A stretch of 64,000 nt of DNA from Nemertoderma westbladi (lineage: Eukaryota; Xenacoelomorpha; Nemertodermatida; Nemertodermatidae). Shown piece by piece: positions 18,881 through 30,114 of this stretch. Position numbers and translations under genes: made by a program. The stretch is taken from NCBI GenBank assembly GCA_032718475.1, contig JAUCBJ010000295.1, forward strand, positions 27,981-91,980, written 5' to 3'. The first letter of the stretch is position 1. Each line of letters begins with the position of its first letter. Below the pieces are notes generated by a model. That model did no database searches. It saw only the letters and a list, made by a program, of their open reading frames with translations, and was not told where the DNA came from.

Positions 18881-19143
18881 TGGACCCTCCACCTAATATA
18901 TATACATTGTCAACCCAATCTACGTGAGTGATAGAGGTGAATTCAGTGCATTGCAAGGCCAATCAGCTATTGGCTAGTTTATTATCTGATTGGGCTTAAG
19001 CAATGCTCTTAATCTCTTGGTGAAAGCGATGTAGGCCTATAATAAATGATTGCAGATTGGAATCGGGTTTTGAGAGAGAGGGCTGTTGCGCTGTCAGTCA
19101 GAGAGGTAACAGCCCGTGGGGTAAGGATTTACCTCTGGGACCT
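18881..19143. other. Left flank of BPE-1
   Basis: No gene seen. The bases before the LTR (GGGACCT) do not match those after the element's right end (GAGAG), so no target duplication is visible. Confidence 0.6.
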
Positions 19144-20344
19144 TGTACGCGCTTTTGAAGACCTTTAGCAGTTTAACCTGCCAAAATTTATATGTCTTTG
19201 GTTTATGTTCAGACTTTAGAAGATGACAAATATTTAATGCCAATAAACACAACATTAGCCGAAGCCAGCCTAGTGCGCGTCCATTCACCCGCTGGATATT
19301 CCCGGGAGACTGGGTTCGGATGGGGCTTAGTTTTTGTTATTGCAGTGAAGCCTACTGTATTATTCGATTGATCGTTAATAAATAATTTCTGACAAATATT
19401 ATTCACTTTCGGGAAATATTAACAGTTCCTTTAGGACGTGGCGCTCTACCTAAGTAAACAGAGTTATGACTTATACTACACGCAACGGTAAGGCTTATAA
19501 TTCACGTATAAGGCGCATTCTTTAGGAAATGCTTTGTTATCGGTCACAATCATGCACACTACCGGTACCGCACAATACTGCACACTAATCTGCCGACCGT
19601 CAATGAATTTGATCACACATAAAGAGAACAGCAATTGACCTATGTAGTGTCTATCAAATAGCATTAGGTTCACTACAAACCACGATAACATAAGTCGCAA
19701 TTGTTATATATATAGCCTGTCTCTCTAACCTGTAGTGTATCAAGAAAATTGGGAAATTTGGGTTCTTTATAGATGTTCTCCAAATAATAATATTCAACCA
19801 ACTGATAAACACAACAGTAAATAGCATTAAGACGGTAGGTTAAGATATAATATGATTAGACTGTATGCTGATTGGGTCGATAACAGTTATACGTTCTATA
19901 ATCTAAGCCTACTAATGTTTTACTAAAAGTCTGAAACAAGTCATTCCAAAAGCCGACGTTCTGGCGTAGGAGGAATAACAACACACACTGTCCTCTGTCC
20001 CTGTTGCAGGTATCTTTTACACAGAGAGGAATAGCTCTCATTGGCAGAACACCAGAATCCACAGGTTCCACGAATGTCTAAATGCCGAACTATCAGGATT
20101 TTGGCATCCCTTGGCCAGCACACAAAATGAGTCACTCCGCTCGGTTGTCCTGGTTGCATACTCTGCTGCTATAGCTCTGGTTGGCCGATAGAACATAGCA
20201 AAGAGCCCCTCGTACAGCAAATCAGCCAATCAGCCGGTCACTTGTATCATTCGAGTTAGTGAGCCTTTTAGAGTATTCCAGCGCCTGGGGGGAAACTGGA
20301 TTGCAAAGCAAAAGGGCCAGTTATATCCCACAGAAGCTTTTACA
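19144..20344 (-). repeat. BPE-1 3' LTR
   Basis: 1201 bp, plus-strand start TGTACGCGCT, end GCTTTTACA. Next to it, at 20345 onward, the plus strand CCGCTCCCAG (minus CTGGGAGCGG) is a weak polypurine tract, identical in BPE-2. Small ORFs inside are not genes. Confidence 0.93.
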
Positions 20345-20422
20345 CCGCTCCCAGAAAATGGGATTTAAGTCTATAAAATATACAAAATCACAGTTTCTAA
20401 TATACGTAAATACTCTAAACAG

Positions 20423-22029
20423 TTAGTCTTTCTTGCGCGGACGGCGTTTACGCAGTTTTTTAAAGATAGCCAGAGTCTTTTTCTCTTTGGGGCGAGCCAC
20501 TTTACAAGGAGGGCTATAACTCCTGGGTGAAGGGTGCAATATGATTGCATCAGAGGGTGTAGGATTATGGTCGGTATATCCGCCGGTCGAAGTGCCGGGT
20601 TGATTGACATCGACGTCGGGGGAGAGGGGTCTAACGGCCTTTAGAGCGCGTTTTAGGACGGCCGCTCTTACGGGTCCTTTACGAGTGGTCTGAACGAGAG
20701 CCGTGGGTGGACCATAGGCAGTCAGAAACTTCCTGGGTTTAATGGTTCTTTCCTACTCGCGTTCGCGGGCTCGGTATTCGTAAGGCCTTCGATATACTTC
20801 CTGTAACTCGGGGTGTGAGTTAACAAATAAGTCTCCATAGTCCGGATCCTGACGGATAAAATTGATTAAGTTATAGGAGTGAATGTCGCTAGGATTAATA
20901 CTCCTGAGAAATTGCGTACAAACTTGGTTGAAATACATTCTCCGACGCGCTTCAGTAGTTCGTAACTCGATATGCGTGATTTCTGTTTGACAGAAGCGAA
21001 TAGATAAGGATGGAACGCATAAACTCCTTCGTAAGCGCGTCCAGGATAATAGCGATGGCGCGAATCACAATGTAAATCAGCGTTCGCTTCTCAAGCTCTG
21101 ATGTAACGTAGTGTAATCATTTCATCTACGCTTTCCAAATCGTGATTAAAAGGGCAATCGAAACTGGCGTGTCCCTTTAGTTGACAATGGTGACATTGAG
21201 TCATAAATTGAGGGCAAACCGCAAAAATGTGCAAGTTATTGAGTCTGCAATATGCACAATAAATTTCCATCGCCGGTTGTTCGTGGAAATAGGAACAGCG
21301 GACGTTTGTGTCCTTCAGCTTGTTGGCTGGGTCTAGGGCATTCGACACAATAATACCAAAGACGTACGTCCTGTAGAGGAAACGCGGGTGATCGTTCTCC
21401 AGTTTTGCAATATTCTTCCATTTGTTCAAAACTATCTGGGATAACAGGTAGTGGACGATCGGCGGTAAGATACATCATAGTGAAATAGAGCCGTTTGAGT
21501 TCTACCATGGGGTCATGATGTATACCTTGAGGATATCGAGTCTCGAGGTTCTGCTGACTGGCGATGTTGAGATAGGTTTCTCTCAAAAATTCCAGGTAGT
21601 CGTTGAAGTCGCTGCGTTTATCTGGTTCTTCAACTTTTTTTTTTTTTTTTTTTTTCTTTCCAGTCTGTTACGAATAGAATTTTCGTGTTCTATTCTCGGT
21701 TTATCGTTACGACTCCGCTGGCTATGATATTTAAATAGAACCATTTCCCTTTCGGTGTCTACATCGTCCGTATCATGTAAATCGATAGGATGGCCGGTAG
21801 TTAAGAAGTCCATATACGTACCGTTACGATGCGTATAGCGAGCTGTGAATTTTCGATAGTCCAATTCACGCGTAAGTTGCTCTTGGGACATCGGCGGTTC
21901 GATATAACGACCATCGTCCTCCGTAACGGTTGGTTCGGCTTCACCGCGTATCAAGCTATCCACAAATGCTTGCAAAGGTAGAGTATATCGCTCCCTGATA
22001 CCAAGATCATCTTCTATCAACTCCGTCAT
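20423..22029 (-). pseudogene. BPE-1 ORF2 relic with zinc-knuckle cluster
   Basis: The frame starts at an ATG (22027-22029) with MTELIEDDLGI and runs 148 codons to a break at a T21 tract (21635-21655). Two more frames then carry on. One includes a cysteine cluster ending in the canonical knuckle CHHCQLKGHASFDC (near 21150-21190). The last frame ends in a basic tail RKRRPRKKD with its stop at 20423. The order (knuckle then basic tail, after the gag-pol unit) matches ORF2 parts b and c of BPE-3. The exonuclease-like part is missing. It is broken by several indels and is not translatable as a whole here. Confidence 0.6.
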
Positions 22030-23658
22030 ATCTGCTATCTGAGTTTATTAATATTGTAATGAGTTTATGTTTAGGCGAGCGGGCGTCGCTGCCTACCTCT
22101 CGTTGCCCCCGGACAGTGGGATTCTCAGCGCCGATGTACCGTTGTCGCGGTGTTTACGCCAACATGTAGCAACAGCACGACAACGACAACCGGCACAAGT
22201 CACTCCACTGTCCGTCCCAAAGGCTTGAATCCACTTTAGGTTCTTTCTATAGGAGAGTTGGGCTACTTTCACAATTGCGACTAGCTACTGTAAACATACT
22301 TTAGCAGTAACATTCACCTATAAACACACAAACTCCACACAACTGTCACTAATTGTACACATACAGGCCATTTGTCCGTTAGTCAGTGCCTTCCAGAATG
22401 TCACGTTATTACTGTATATCCTTGGATACTAACAGTGTGCTATGTGTTCTCTATGCTAGGCAAGGGGACAAGCTTTCTATTGTTCTTTTAACTTGCTTCT
22501 AATTCTAGCGTGGGTGTTGCTATGGTGACATTATGGAAAGCTAGCGGTAGAATTAGGGTAATTATCATGCATACAGATCTGGGATGCTATTTAATAGTAA
22601 TTCTTTAACTGTCAATATCCTCTTTATGCATGATTTTATTAATTTTATTGGCTATTGACTATATGTTGGAGATTCTCGCACTCTAATACACTCAATAGGA
22701 TGAATCTCCGCTCCCATGATCTATTAATTAATGGAATTTTGGGAATGTTATAAATTGCACAAAATGACAATTTATGAAATTCATTTAAGATATGAATTTA
22801 AATTTATTCCCGTGAATTTTATTATTTGATGGTAAAATTGACACAATTTTATTCCAGAGCATGTCTGGGGACATAGGATCCTTAATTCTATAAAATTGTC
22901 TTTTAAGAGTATCGGTAAGTGCTGCGATATCTTAATTGACTAGAAATTTTAAAGGATCTGAATTTTACAGATTTTAATAAATATTAAATTAATATTTAAG
23001 ATGGGCACCGATTTATTCCAGAACTTGTCTGGGGACGTTAACCACTGATTCTAGAATTTGTCTTTCAAGTATATCGGTGGATGCCGCGATATCTTAATCG
23101 ACTAGAATTACAGATGGTCAAAAGGTTTAACAGATTTATTTGCGTTTTACGCTACTGTTATAGGGACATCACGCTACTATATGTATTATTTAATATAAGG
23201 TAGAAGAGCAATATCGCACGAAGCAATGTCAGTGTGAAGAGGCAAGTCGTTTCCAAGGTCTACCCAGAGCTTGGTTTAGCCGAGACACGAGGATCTGAAC
23301 TTTGCATTCCTAATACTCTGCCTACCAATAATACTTGAATATAGTAGTGGCTTTATTGTACTTTAATAAGTACGGACATTTCATCTTACTGTAGTCACGT
23401 ATTTATAATATGATACGGACAGTAAGGAAAGAGAAAAATAATTATTTCTCGCCGTCGCACTAAATATATATTATAAGTAATTACGTACGTAATAAACACT
23501 AATATATTGCACTAATCTACTAAATAATCACTAAAATAACATTCTACTAAATAAAATTAAAGAAAACGATTATAATAAAATTACATAATAATACATACAT
23601 AAATATAAAATAAAAACAAATATAAAATGATATAGTCACACGCCCACTCCATATGTTA
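22030..23658 (-). other. BPE-1 noncoding block between Gag-protease and ORF2
   Basis: AT-rich, no ORF. Two related segments (about 22840-22960 and 23000-23105), each with a TGTCTGGGGAC box and a GCGATATCTTAAT box, form an imperfect direct repeat. The block is well conserved with 38419-40075 of BPE-2, which suggests a cis function or simply shared descent. Confidence 0.6.
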
Positions 23659-26600
23659 TTACGTTATGGAGTCCCTAGATATTTGTCGGATTAGGGAAGT
23701 GGTCGTAGGAAGAGTATCTTGCCTTCCATAGTTTCTGGACAGTTTTCGGTCTCTTTCCAGTAAACGTAAACGACCAGCTGGGCGATTGAGTTGTTGTATT
23801 ATTTTCTCCGCTCCATTGGCCTGTCTAATCTCCGCCGGGGTAAGATGAGGAGGCCATTCTTCTTCTTCTTTACTTAAGAAGTCGAATCCACCTAACCAGC
23901 CTGGAGTATCTATCAGTTCTTGAGGAGTTGCTCCTCTGGAAGCGATGTCGGCTGGATTAATCGTCCCAAGGCAATGTCTCCATTGATCTACATTGGAGTT
24001 AATATCGTCATTATCTGAGGAGTATGGTGTTCCCTCAGTTGGGTCGTCCACCTCACTGCTCTCCACTTCCCATTCCTTTACTTGGTATACCTGTTGTTGA
24101 GGTAATCTCTCTTTGAGAGTTCTACGGGAAGGGCCAGTGAAGTACCAACCTACTCTAGTTCTTACCGCATAGGTTTGTCGTGGCTGTGGTTGAGCAGGCC
24201 GTTTCTCCAATGTCTCTAGCGCCTCATGCGCGTTTTGGCCGATGAGTATTTGCACTCCAGGATAATCTGTGTGGAATCGAGGTATCTTAAGCTGCTGGAT
24301 GCTCTCGTCCTCGTCCCAGTTATAAGGTTCTACTTGGGTAGTAGCGAAGTTCTTTATAGCCACCATTTTTACGGACCTTATACTTTGTTCTCCTAATTTA
24401 TCCTGGGGGGTGGACAACACACCTACATAGTAATCTGCCGTTATGGTAGATTTCCAAACCTGCATAATTCCTGACATATTCAACTTAGTTTGGAATTTGG
24501 GTTGTCCAGCAAAGATGTCTTCGGCTAGTTCTTGATCGATGAATGTTCCTGTGCTGCCAGAGTCAAGGAGGGCGTTCACTATGTAACTTTTGTTAGGACC
24601 TTGAACTCTTACCTGCACTACAGGAAATTCTCTGATTCCTACGTTGGAAGTTGGAGGTTTCCAAGATGGTTGTCTGTCAAAGGTAGTTGGGTGGAACTCA
24701 TTGTCGGTGTCCGTTTCGTAAGTAAGTGCTCGATACACCGCGGTATTTATTAGGTAACAGGATTCGTTTTCGTCTGAGAATTCGTCCGTAAAGAATCCTT
24801 CCATTTCAGAACTTTGGTCGGAGAATTCGTCCGTATAGAATCCTTCCATCTCAGAACTTTGGTCAGTGTCGTTCACATCACTGAATTGGACATGTAGTTC
24901 GGGCTTACTTACCTGACTCGGGTAGTTTCGTTCGAATTCACTGTGTAACAAGATGTGATGTTTCACACCGCACTTTGCACACCTTACGTCGGAGTAACAG
25001 GTTCGCCGTTGGTGTCCTGGTCTGAGGCAATTATAGCATAACCGCTTATCCCACATGACTTCACGTCTGTCTACCAGGGATTTCTTTAGGAATTCAGCAC
25101 ACACACTCAAACGGTGGGGCCCGTCGCACAGCGCACATTTTGGTTTGATGTTACTCACTTTACCTTGGGTAACGTTATGCACTCTCGTTCTTTCTTCGGG
25201 CTTTCTTCCGTGAATTCTCTTAGGAGACGTAGGAGGAGTTGTTGTTACCTGTTCTCTCCTGTCACTGGTTCGAGACTTATATTTACTTACGTCTTTATAG
25301 GTCTTGTTGTCATAGTAAGATTTTGCTGTGTCTTTCCCGCTGTCCTCTTCTTGAGAAGCTTGGCTTTCGCCGTCGTCAGTGTAACACACTGGTGTTACCC
25401 TTCTCCTAGAAACGGGTTTCTCACTTACCTTATTTTCCGATGTTTTCTCTCTGGACTGCTTTATGAGTTGTAATTTTACTTCACTATCTAAGAAGGACAT
25501 GAGATCAGCCATGGTAGGGCCTCGTCGTTGCTGCTCATTCATATACAACACTTTCTTGTCCCAGCGTGTACATACTCCACCCTTTGGTAAAGTAGAGACT
25601 ACGGCTCCAATAACCATTGAACTCTGATATTCATGAGACTTACCTAACCAGTCCAATTGTCTATAGATCTCCTGAATCTCATCGGAAAACTCTATAATCC
25701 CGTTACTAAGGAACTTTCGGGGGGCTACTAATTTTGCATACAAATACTTAGCTATGTTATCCTTGTTACCATACCTGATGTTTAATGTGTCCCAAACTTG
25801 TCTTAATCCATCTGGATGTCCAATAAACTTTAACGCCATTAACTTGGGAGGTCCTTCCAAGCACTTGATGAGGAATCTAAGTTTCTCTCCGTTAGATAGT
25901 ACAGAGTTCTGTATGCTATCTTTGTAATATTCATTGAAAGGTAACCATTTCATCTCATCTCCATTGAATTTGACGATTTCTCCCACTTTGACCACTTGGC
26001 GGGCTTCTGTTCTCGCCATCTGACGCGTAAAGCTTTCTTGGGCCATCGTGTTATTTAATATCGAATTATCGGTATATAAATTTCTCGGATTATTATCAGG
26101 TCTATAGGGAATATCATTAACAACAGGTTTATAATCACCCTTAACAGGGTTTGCTATAGGAGTTTCCACTTCACTATCAGTATAGATGCGTGTAGGCTCC
26201 ACACCTTGCGCATGTAATACTTCAGACCTAACAGGTTGACACATAGTTACAGGGGGTACCGGTATTGGGATACCCTTTTGTATATTGACCAATTTGTTGC
26301 GTTCCAGCGCGATACTTTGCTGCACTTCTTGCAATTCTACCCTACTTTCCCTTAATGTTCCCTTGAGTTGGTGGACAGTCTCCTGCATCTGTCCGAGCAG
26401 GAGATTCATCCCCCGCCGTCCCTCCTCTACCCACTCGACCGCCGAAGCGGGAGTCGCCAACATTGTAGCGGGCAGACGCGGGACGACGGGAGACAAATCT
26501 TTGATTTCTCTCTCAGCTTCCAGGACAGGGATATTCTCATGGACTGTTCTACTGGGTACAGGCAGTGTAGTACTGTGTAACGGGAATTTCGAGTTTGTTT

Positions 26601-27843
26601 CAGGGAGTACAGGTGTCTCTAGCACCGAAGGGGTGGCTTCGAGAACAGGCCTAATTATTTCAGGCTCATCTGTTATAGTAGGGAGTCTGTTGACGGTAAT
26701 AATTTGGTCTGTGGGTTCTGTACTACCTACAGTTGTGCTAGCTAATTGTCTTCTAACAGCTGGGGGCAAATCAGGCAATTTATGACGGTGAGATGTTCTT
26801 CTACGCCTACTGAGACGAGATCTATTTCCTCCGCCTTCAGGATCGGTGGTATCACCTTCCTCCGATGATGTATAGCCTTGGCGTTTGGGAGTAGATCGAC
26901 TCATCATCTGCATTTGACTAGCAGTTAACTGTTTATTTATGCAGTCTTGCGTCTCTTGCAGATTTTCTAACTCCATTTGGGTGGCCTCTTCAGACGCTTT
27001 CCGTTCTGCTTCTGCCACTGCTTCTGCCATCTTTCTATCTGCTTCGGCCGCTGCCATTGCTACTGCTGCCTTTCTATGTGCTTCAGCCCTTGCTTCTGCC
27101 GCCTTTCTGTCTGCTCTAGCCATTGCTTCTGCCGCCTTTACTGCTGCTGCCTTTCTGTCTTCGACTAGTTTTCTCTTCACTTGTTCTTCTTGGACTCTTG
27201 TGATGCGGAGTTGTTCATCAAATTTAGCTTGATTCGCAGCTAACATTTCCGCATCGATTGCGTCCAACACAAGCTTGGTTCCTTCACTATTAGGGCGAAG
27301 TCCAGACAGTCGTCTCCTCAACTCTTTGTCTCCTATGAATCGCTGATAGTCTGACAGATAAATATCAATAGCGTCTCTCTTCCGTGGCCTCTCTGCTGCT
27401 GTTAATTCGCTTTCCACTTCGCTTTCCACTTGAGAAGAAGTGGCGTCGGTTGATTCTTCATAGGTTGGCCACTCATCATAAACCGTATCTGCCATCTTCG
27501 CTCCGTGTTCGGGCGTCCGCTCAACAGTATCCGAACGACTGGAGCTATCGGGCCGCTGAGAACTAGGTTCTTGGCTAGGAGGTTGCTGCTGTTTGATAGC
27601 TGCTTCTTGATCCCGCTTGACTTGGGCCCGAGTGCCAATGATAGACCTACGGTGTTCTACTAGCCTAGGGTCTGACACTACTACTGTAGGGATGGCCTTT
27701 CTTACAATAGTAGGTGACTTAGACTTGGATCTAGGATGTTCTATACTTGGATCTGGGTCACTGATCTTTTTAAGACACTGTCTAACAGTCATTCTAACAC
27801 TTTCTAAGAGACTATCCGACAGTGATTGGGTTGTGTCTGACAT
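23659..27843 (-). CDS. gag: BPE-1 Gag-protease polyprotein (RT deleted)
   Basis: 1394 codons, uninterrupted, from ATG at 27841-27843. In order: charged N-terminus; Ala-rich coiled coil (about 190-300, with RKAAEARAEAHRKA-type repeats); Arg/Ser-rich linker; DUF1759-like Gag core (about 625-790, FNGDEMKWLPFNEYYKD); zinc knuckle CYNCLRPGHQRRTC (about residue 935) plus a second C-x2-C; aspartic protease with LLDSGSTGTFID (about 1093). After the protease the reading passes directly to the RNase H end motif NPADIASRGATPQEL and a short linker, so RT and RNase H catalytic parts were removed in frame. Such an intact reading over 4.2 kb, in an element without RT, argues that Gag-protease has been kept by selection until recently. 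Confidence 0.9.
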   Translation of the reverse strand: MSDTTQSLSDSLLESVRMTVRQCLKKISDPDPSIEHPRSKSKSPTIVRKAIPTVVVSDPRLVEHRRSIIGTRAQVKRDQEAAIKQQQPPSQEPSSQRPDSSSRSDTVERTPEHGAKMADTVYDEWPTYEESTDATSSQVESEVESELTAAERPRKRDAIDIYLSDYQRFIGDKELRRRLSGLRPNSEGTKLVLDAIDAEMLAANQAKFDEQLRITRVQEEQVKRKLVEDRKAAAVKAAEAMARADRKAAEARAEAHRKAAVAMAAAEADRKMAEAVAEAERKASEEATQMELENLQETQDCINKQLTASQMQMMSRSTPKRQGYTSSEEGDTTDPEGGGNRSRLSRRRRTSHRHKLPDLPPAVRRQLASTTVGSTEPTDQIITVNRLPTITDEPEIIRPVLEATPSVLETPVLPETNSKFPLHSTTLPVPSRTVHENIPVLEAEREIKDLSPVVPRLPATMLATPASAVEWVEEGRRGMNLLLGQMQETVHQLKGTLRESRVELQEVQQSIALERNKLVNIQKGIPIPVPPVTMCQPVRSEVLHAQGVEPTRIYTDSEVETPIANPVKGDYKPVVNDIPYRPDNNPRNLYTDNSILNNTMAQESFTRQMARTEARQVVKVGEIVKFNGDEMKWLPFNEYYKDSIQNSVLSNGEKLRFLIKCLEGPPKLMALKFIGHPDGLRQVWDTLNIRYGNKDNIAKYLYAKLVAPRKFLSNGIIEFSDEIQEIYRQLDWLGKSHEYQSSMVIGAVVSTLPKGGVCTRWDKKVLYMNEQQRRGPTMADLMSFLDSEVKLQLIKQSREKTSENKVSEKPVSRRRVTPVCYTDDGESQASQEEDSGKDTAKSYYDNKTYKDVSKYKSRTSDRREQVTTTPPTSPKRIHGRKPEERTRVHNVTQGKVSNIKPKCALCDGPHRLSVCAEFLKKSLVDRREVMWDKRLCYNCLRPGHQRRTCYSDVRCAKCGVKHHILLHSEFERNYPSQVSKPELHVQFSDVNDTDQSSEMEGFYTDEFSDQSSEMEGFFTDEFSDENESCYLINTAVYRALTYETDTDNEFHPTTFDRQPSWKPPTSNVGIREFPVVQVRVQGPNKSYIVNALLDSGSTGTFIDQELAEDIFAGQPKFQTKLNMSGIMQVWKSTITADYYVGVLSTPQDKLGEQSIRSVKMVAIKNFATTQVEPYNWDEDESIQQLKIPRFHTDYPGVQILIGQNAHEALETLEKRPAQPQPRQTYAVRTRVGWYFTGPSRRTLKERLPQQQVYQVKEWEVESSEVDDPTEGTPYSSDNDDINSNVDQWRHCLGTINPADIASRGATPQELIDTPGWLGGFDFLSKEEEEWPPHLTPAEIRQANGAEKIIQQLNRPAGRLRLLERDRKLSRNYGRQDTLPTTTSLIRQISRDSIT

Positions 27844-27980
27844 ATTTGTTTACACAGTTGAATGCCTACGGCTATAAATACAGTTAAAGTAAGTCTAGTA
27901 ATTCAGTATCACTGTTAGCCTAATAATTAATTACCGATACTGCTACTCAGTGTAGCGTGATATATATATAATATATTAGA

Positions 27981-28230
27981 ATACCGGTATGCTTATAGTA
28001 TATATATAAGTATTATTACAGACTAGATTTATCACAGAATACCGGTATATAATTTTAGCACAAATATATATAAATATATAATAGGCCTATCGTGAATACC
28101 GGTATACAGCTGACACTTATAGTATATATAAGTATAATTATTACAGACTAGAATTAATTACAGAATACCGGTATGATTTCAGCCTAAATTTATAGAATAA
28201 ATATAATAAGCCTATTGTAAATACCGGTAT
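27981..28230. promoter_or_regulatory. Cluster of five ATACCGGTAT palindromes
   Basis: Exact copies at 27981-27990, 28039-28048, 28096-28105, 28165-28174 and 28221-28230, spaced about 55-70 bp, separated by AT-rich sequence. BPE-2 has the same cluster (44231, 44287, 44341, a variant at 44401, 44458). Shared, evenly spaced palindromes close to the gag ATG suggest protein-binding sites or an internal promoter; function is inferred. Confidence 0.55.
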
Positions 28231-29885
28231 ATCAATTATTTATAGAATAATTGAATTTCTGAATTTTAGGGGTTACTTGGTTACTTTACTTACTTTATTA
28301 CCGTTATTTGAGCAGCAGTCCAACTGATATTAAGACCTAAGTGTTGTATAACAGGCCTACTATTTTATTAATAGATTTAGTGGATTTATATGTACCTGTA
28401 TGAGGGGTTTTGTTACAATATTGAAATAGATGTTACTATTTCTGGGAAGTAATCACTACACAAAAGCTGTGCGCTCTCAGTGAAGTGCTACTTATTAGAC
28501 ACTAAAACAGATAATTCTACTGGCCTAAGTTACTTATCTACGACTTACGTACAATACGGGTGAGATTACAATCTCTAACTAAACACAACAACAGAAATTT
28601 ATCACGTACGAATTTTTAGGGTTAATTTTACAGGGAAACTACAAACCAGTCTAACAAAGGGTTAGAAATCTGGTTATTACAAACGGACAGGATACTACGG
28701 TATTTGAAAATAATAAGTAGTAGTAAATATATTGCACTGTCCAGATAGGAAAATACCACCGTCTGACGACCTATAGCCGTATCGCTATAGGTACTACGTT
28801 ATGTATCACGGAGTGTTCCTACCTGGAAGTTAATTACCGCGGACTACCAGATCCAACGTGCCTATTAACCACTTTACAACACAAATATACTGCCTACACA
28901 CTAATTACCTTCGGAAAGCACTGTACACTAAACCCTAAATTAGGTATAAGTACTGGTACAACAAATAATCAGTAGTTAGAATATACTTGAACAGTTAAAA
29001 GAACCACGGCATCTGCTGGAGTGACCGGAGCACAAAGTCACCAGTCTTTACCTACGCCAAGCAGCCCGTGTAGTACCGGGGTTAATTTAACTATAACGGT
29101 ATGTGTAACAAGCACAATTACTGTAGGAATAAACTTGGGGACATGAATGTTGCGAATAATCGCATAAACTCTGAATAATAAATATTACGCTACCCGTACA
29201 GAATACTCAAACAAAATACAAACCAAACGCTGGCAGACTACCACCAAGCCTAAATAAACTACTTCTAACACGGTAGTACGACTTATTCTTTAAGAGGGGA
29301 TTGACCTTACAGCTATGGCTGCCCCAACTTACTAACTGGCACTTTATCGGACAAACTCTACACACGCAGCAATCTCTTCAGACCTAATAATAGCTAGACA
29401 ACAATCCGGCCTACAAAATATCCGAGTAATAACTATTACGGTACCTGAACAGACCACACAAACAAACACAGGCTAAAACGCTGGCAGACTACGATCAAGC
29501 CTAAATAAACTACAGTATATGCAGATTCCAAAATGGTTAGTTAGTATGCGTTCTAACACAGTAGTACAACTTATTCTTTAGGAGGGGGTTGACCTTACAC
29601 TCAAGTTGCCCCAACTTACTAACTGGCACTTTATTGGACAGACTCTACACACGCCGCAATCTCTCCAGACTCAACAAAAGTCAGACAGCAGTCAAGCCTA
29701 CAATTATCTGTACAATCTGAACTGACTTACACGTCTTCTGCTCAATATTAACTACTAGTAAATAAAACTGACAGAAATAAGTAAAATCTCAATAAAAAAC
29801 CAGGGCTGCAGTCCCCGATTAAGTACCAAGACCTACCGGTATATAATAATCAAAATCGAATAATACTAATGTACTTACACTGGAA

Positions 29886-30055
29886 GTACCGGTTAGGACA
29901 GTTGGGCCTACAGACCTACAGCAGTACCGGTTCAGGCAGTTGGGCCTACAGACCTACAGCAGTACCGGTTCAGGCAGTTGGGCCTACAGACCTACAGCAG
30001 TACCGGTTCAGGCAGTTGGGCCTACAGACCTACAGCAGTACCGGTTCAGGTTTAC
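29886..30055. repeat. 38-bp tandem array in BPE-1 leader
   Basis: About 4.4 copies of a 38-bp unit starting GTACCGGTTCAGGCAGTTGG, at 29886, 29924, 29962, 30000 and 30038. BPE-2 has one or two degenerate copies at 46150-46245. The unit repeats the ACCGGT core found in the upstream palindromes. Confidence 0.9.
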
Positions 30056-30103
30056 CGGTCGACCGGTACTTTCAACTTTATTGCTTACTGCAATAAAGAA
30101 GCA

Positions 30104-30114
30104 ATAACTGTTAT
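30104..30114 (-). promoter_or_regulatory. BPE-1 putative self-priming primer-binding site
   Basis: The 11 nt abutting the 5' LTR read ATAACAGTTAT on the RNA strand. The RNA segment from the LTR at 30851-30861 reads ATAACTGTTAT, the exact complement. No CCA-ending tRNA match is present. This is the arrangement of self-primed LTR elements such as Tf1. Confidence 0.65.

Larger units (their letters stand above)
27844..30114 (-). other. BPE-1 long noncoding 5' leader
   Basis: About 2.3 kb between 5' LTR and gag ATG with no long ORF. It holds a cluster of ATACCGGTAT palindromes near the ATG, an approximately 250-bp direct duplication (units starting near 29229 and 29479), and a 38-bp tandem array near the LTR. 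BPE-2 has a matching leader. A leader this long would need internal initiation, splicing or a second promoter for gag expression. Confidence 0.65.

Noticed and set aside
19144-20344. Small ORFs inside the LTRs as genes
   Set aside because: They occur twice because the LTR is duplicated, are under 80 codons and match no family.
23659-27843. Full pol in BPE-1 or BPE-2 hidden in another frame
   Set aside because: No YVDD-type RT motif or DDE integrase motif could be found in any frame within either element.
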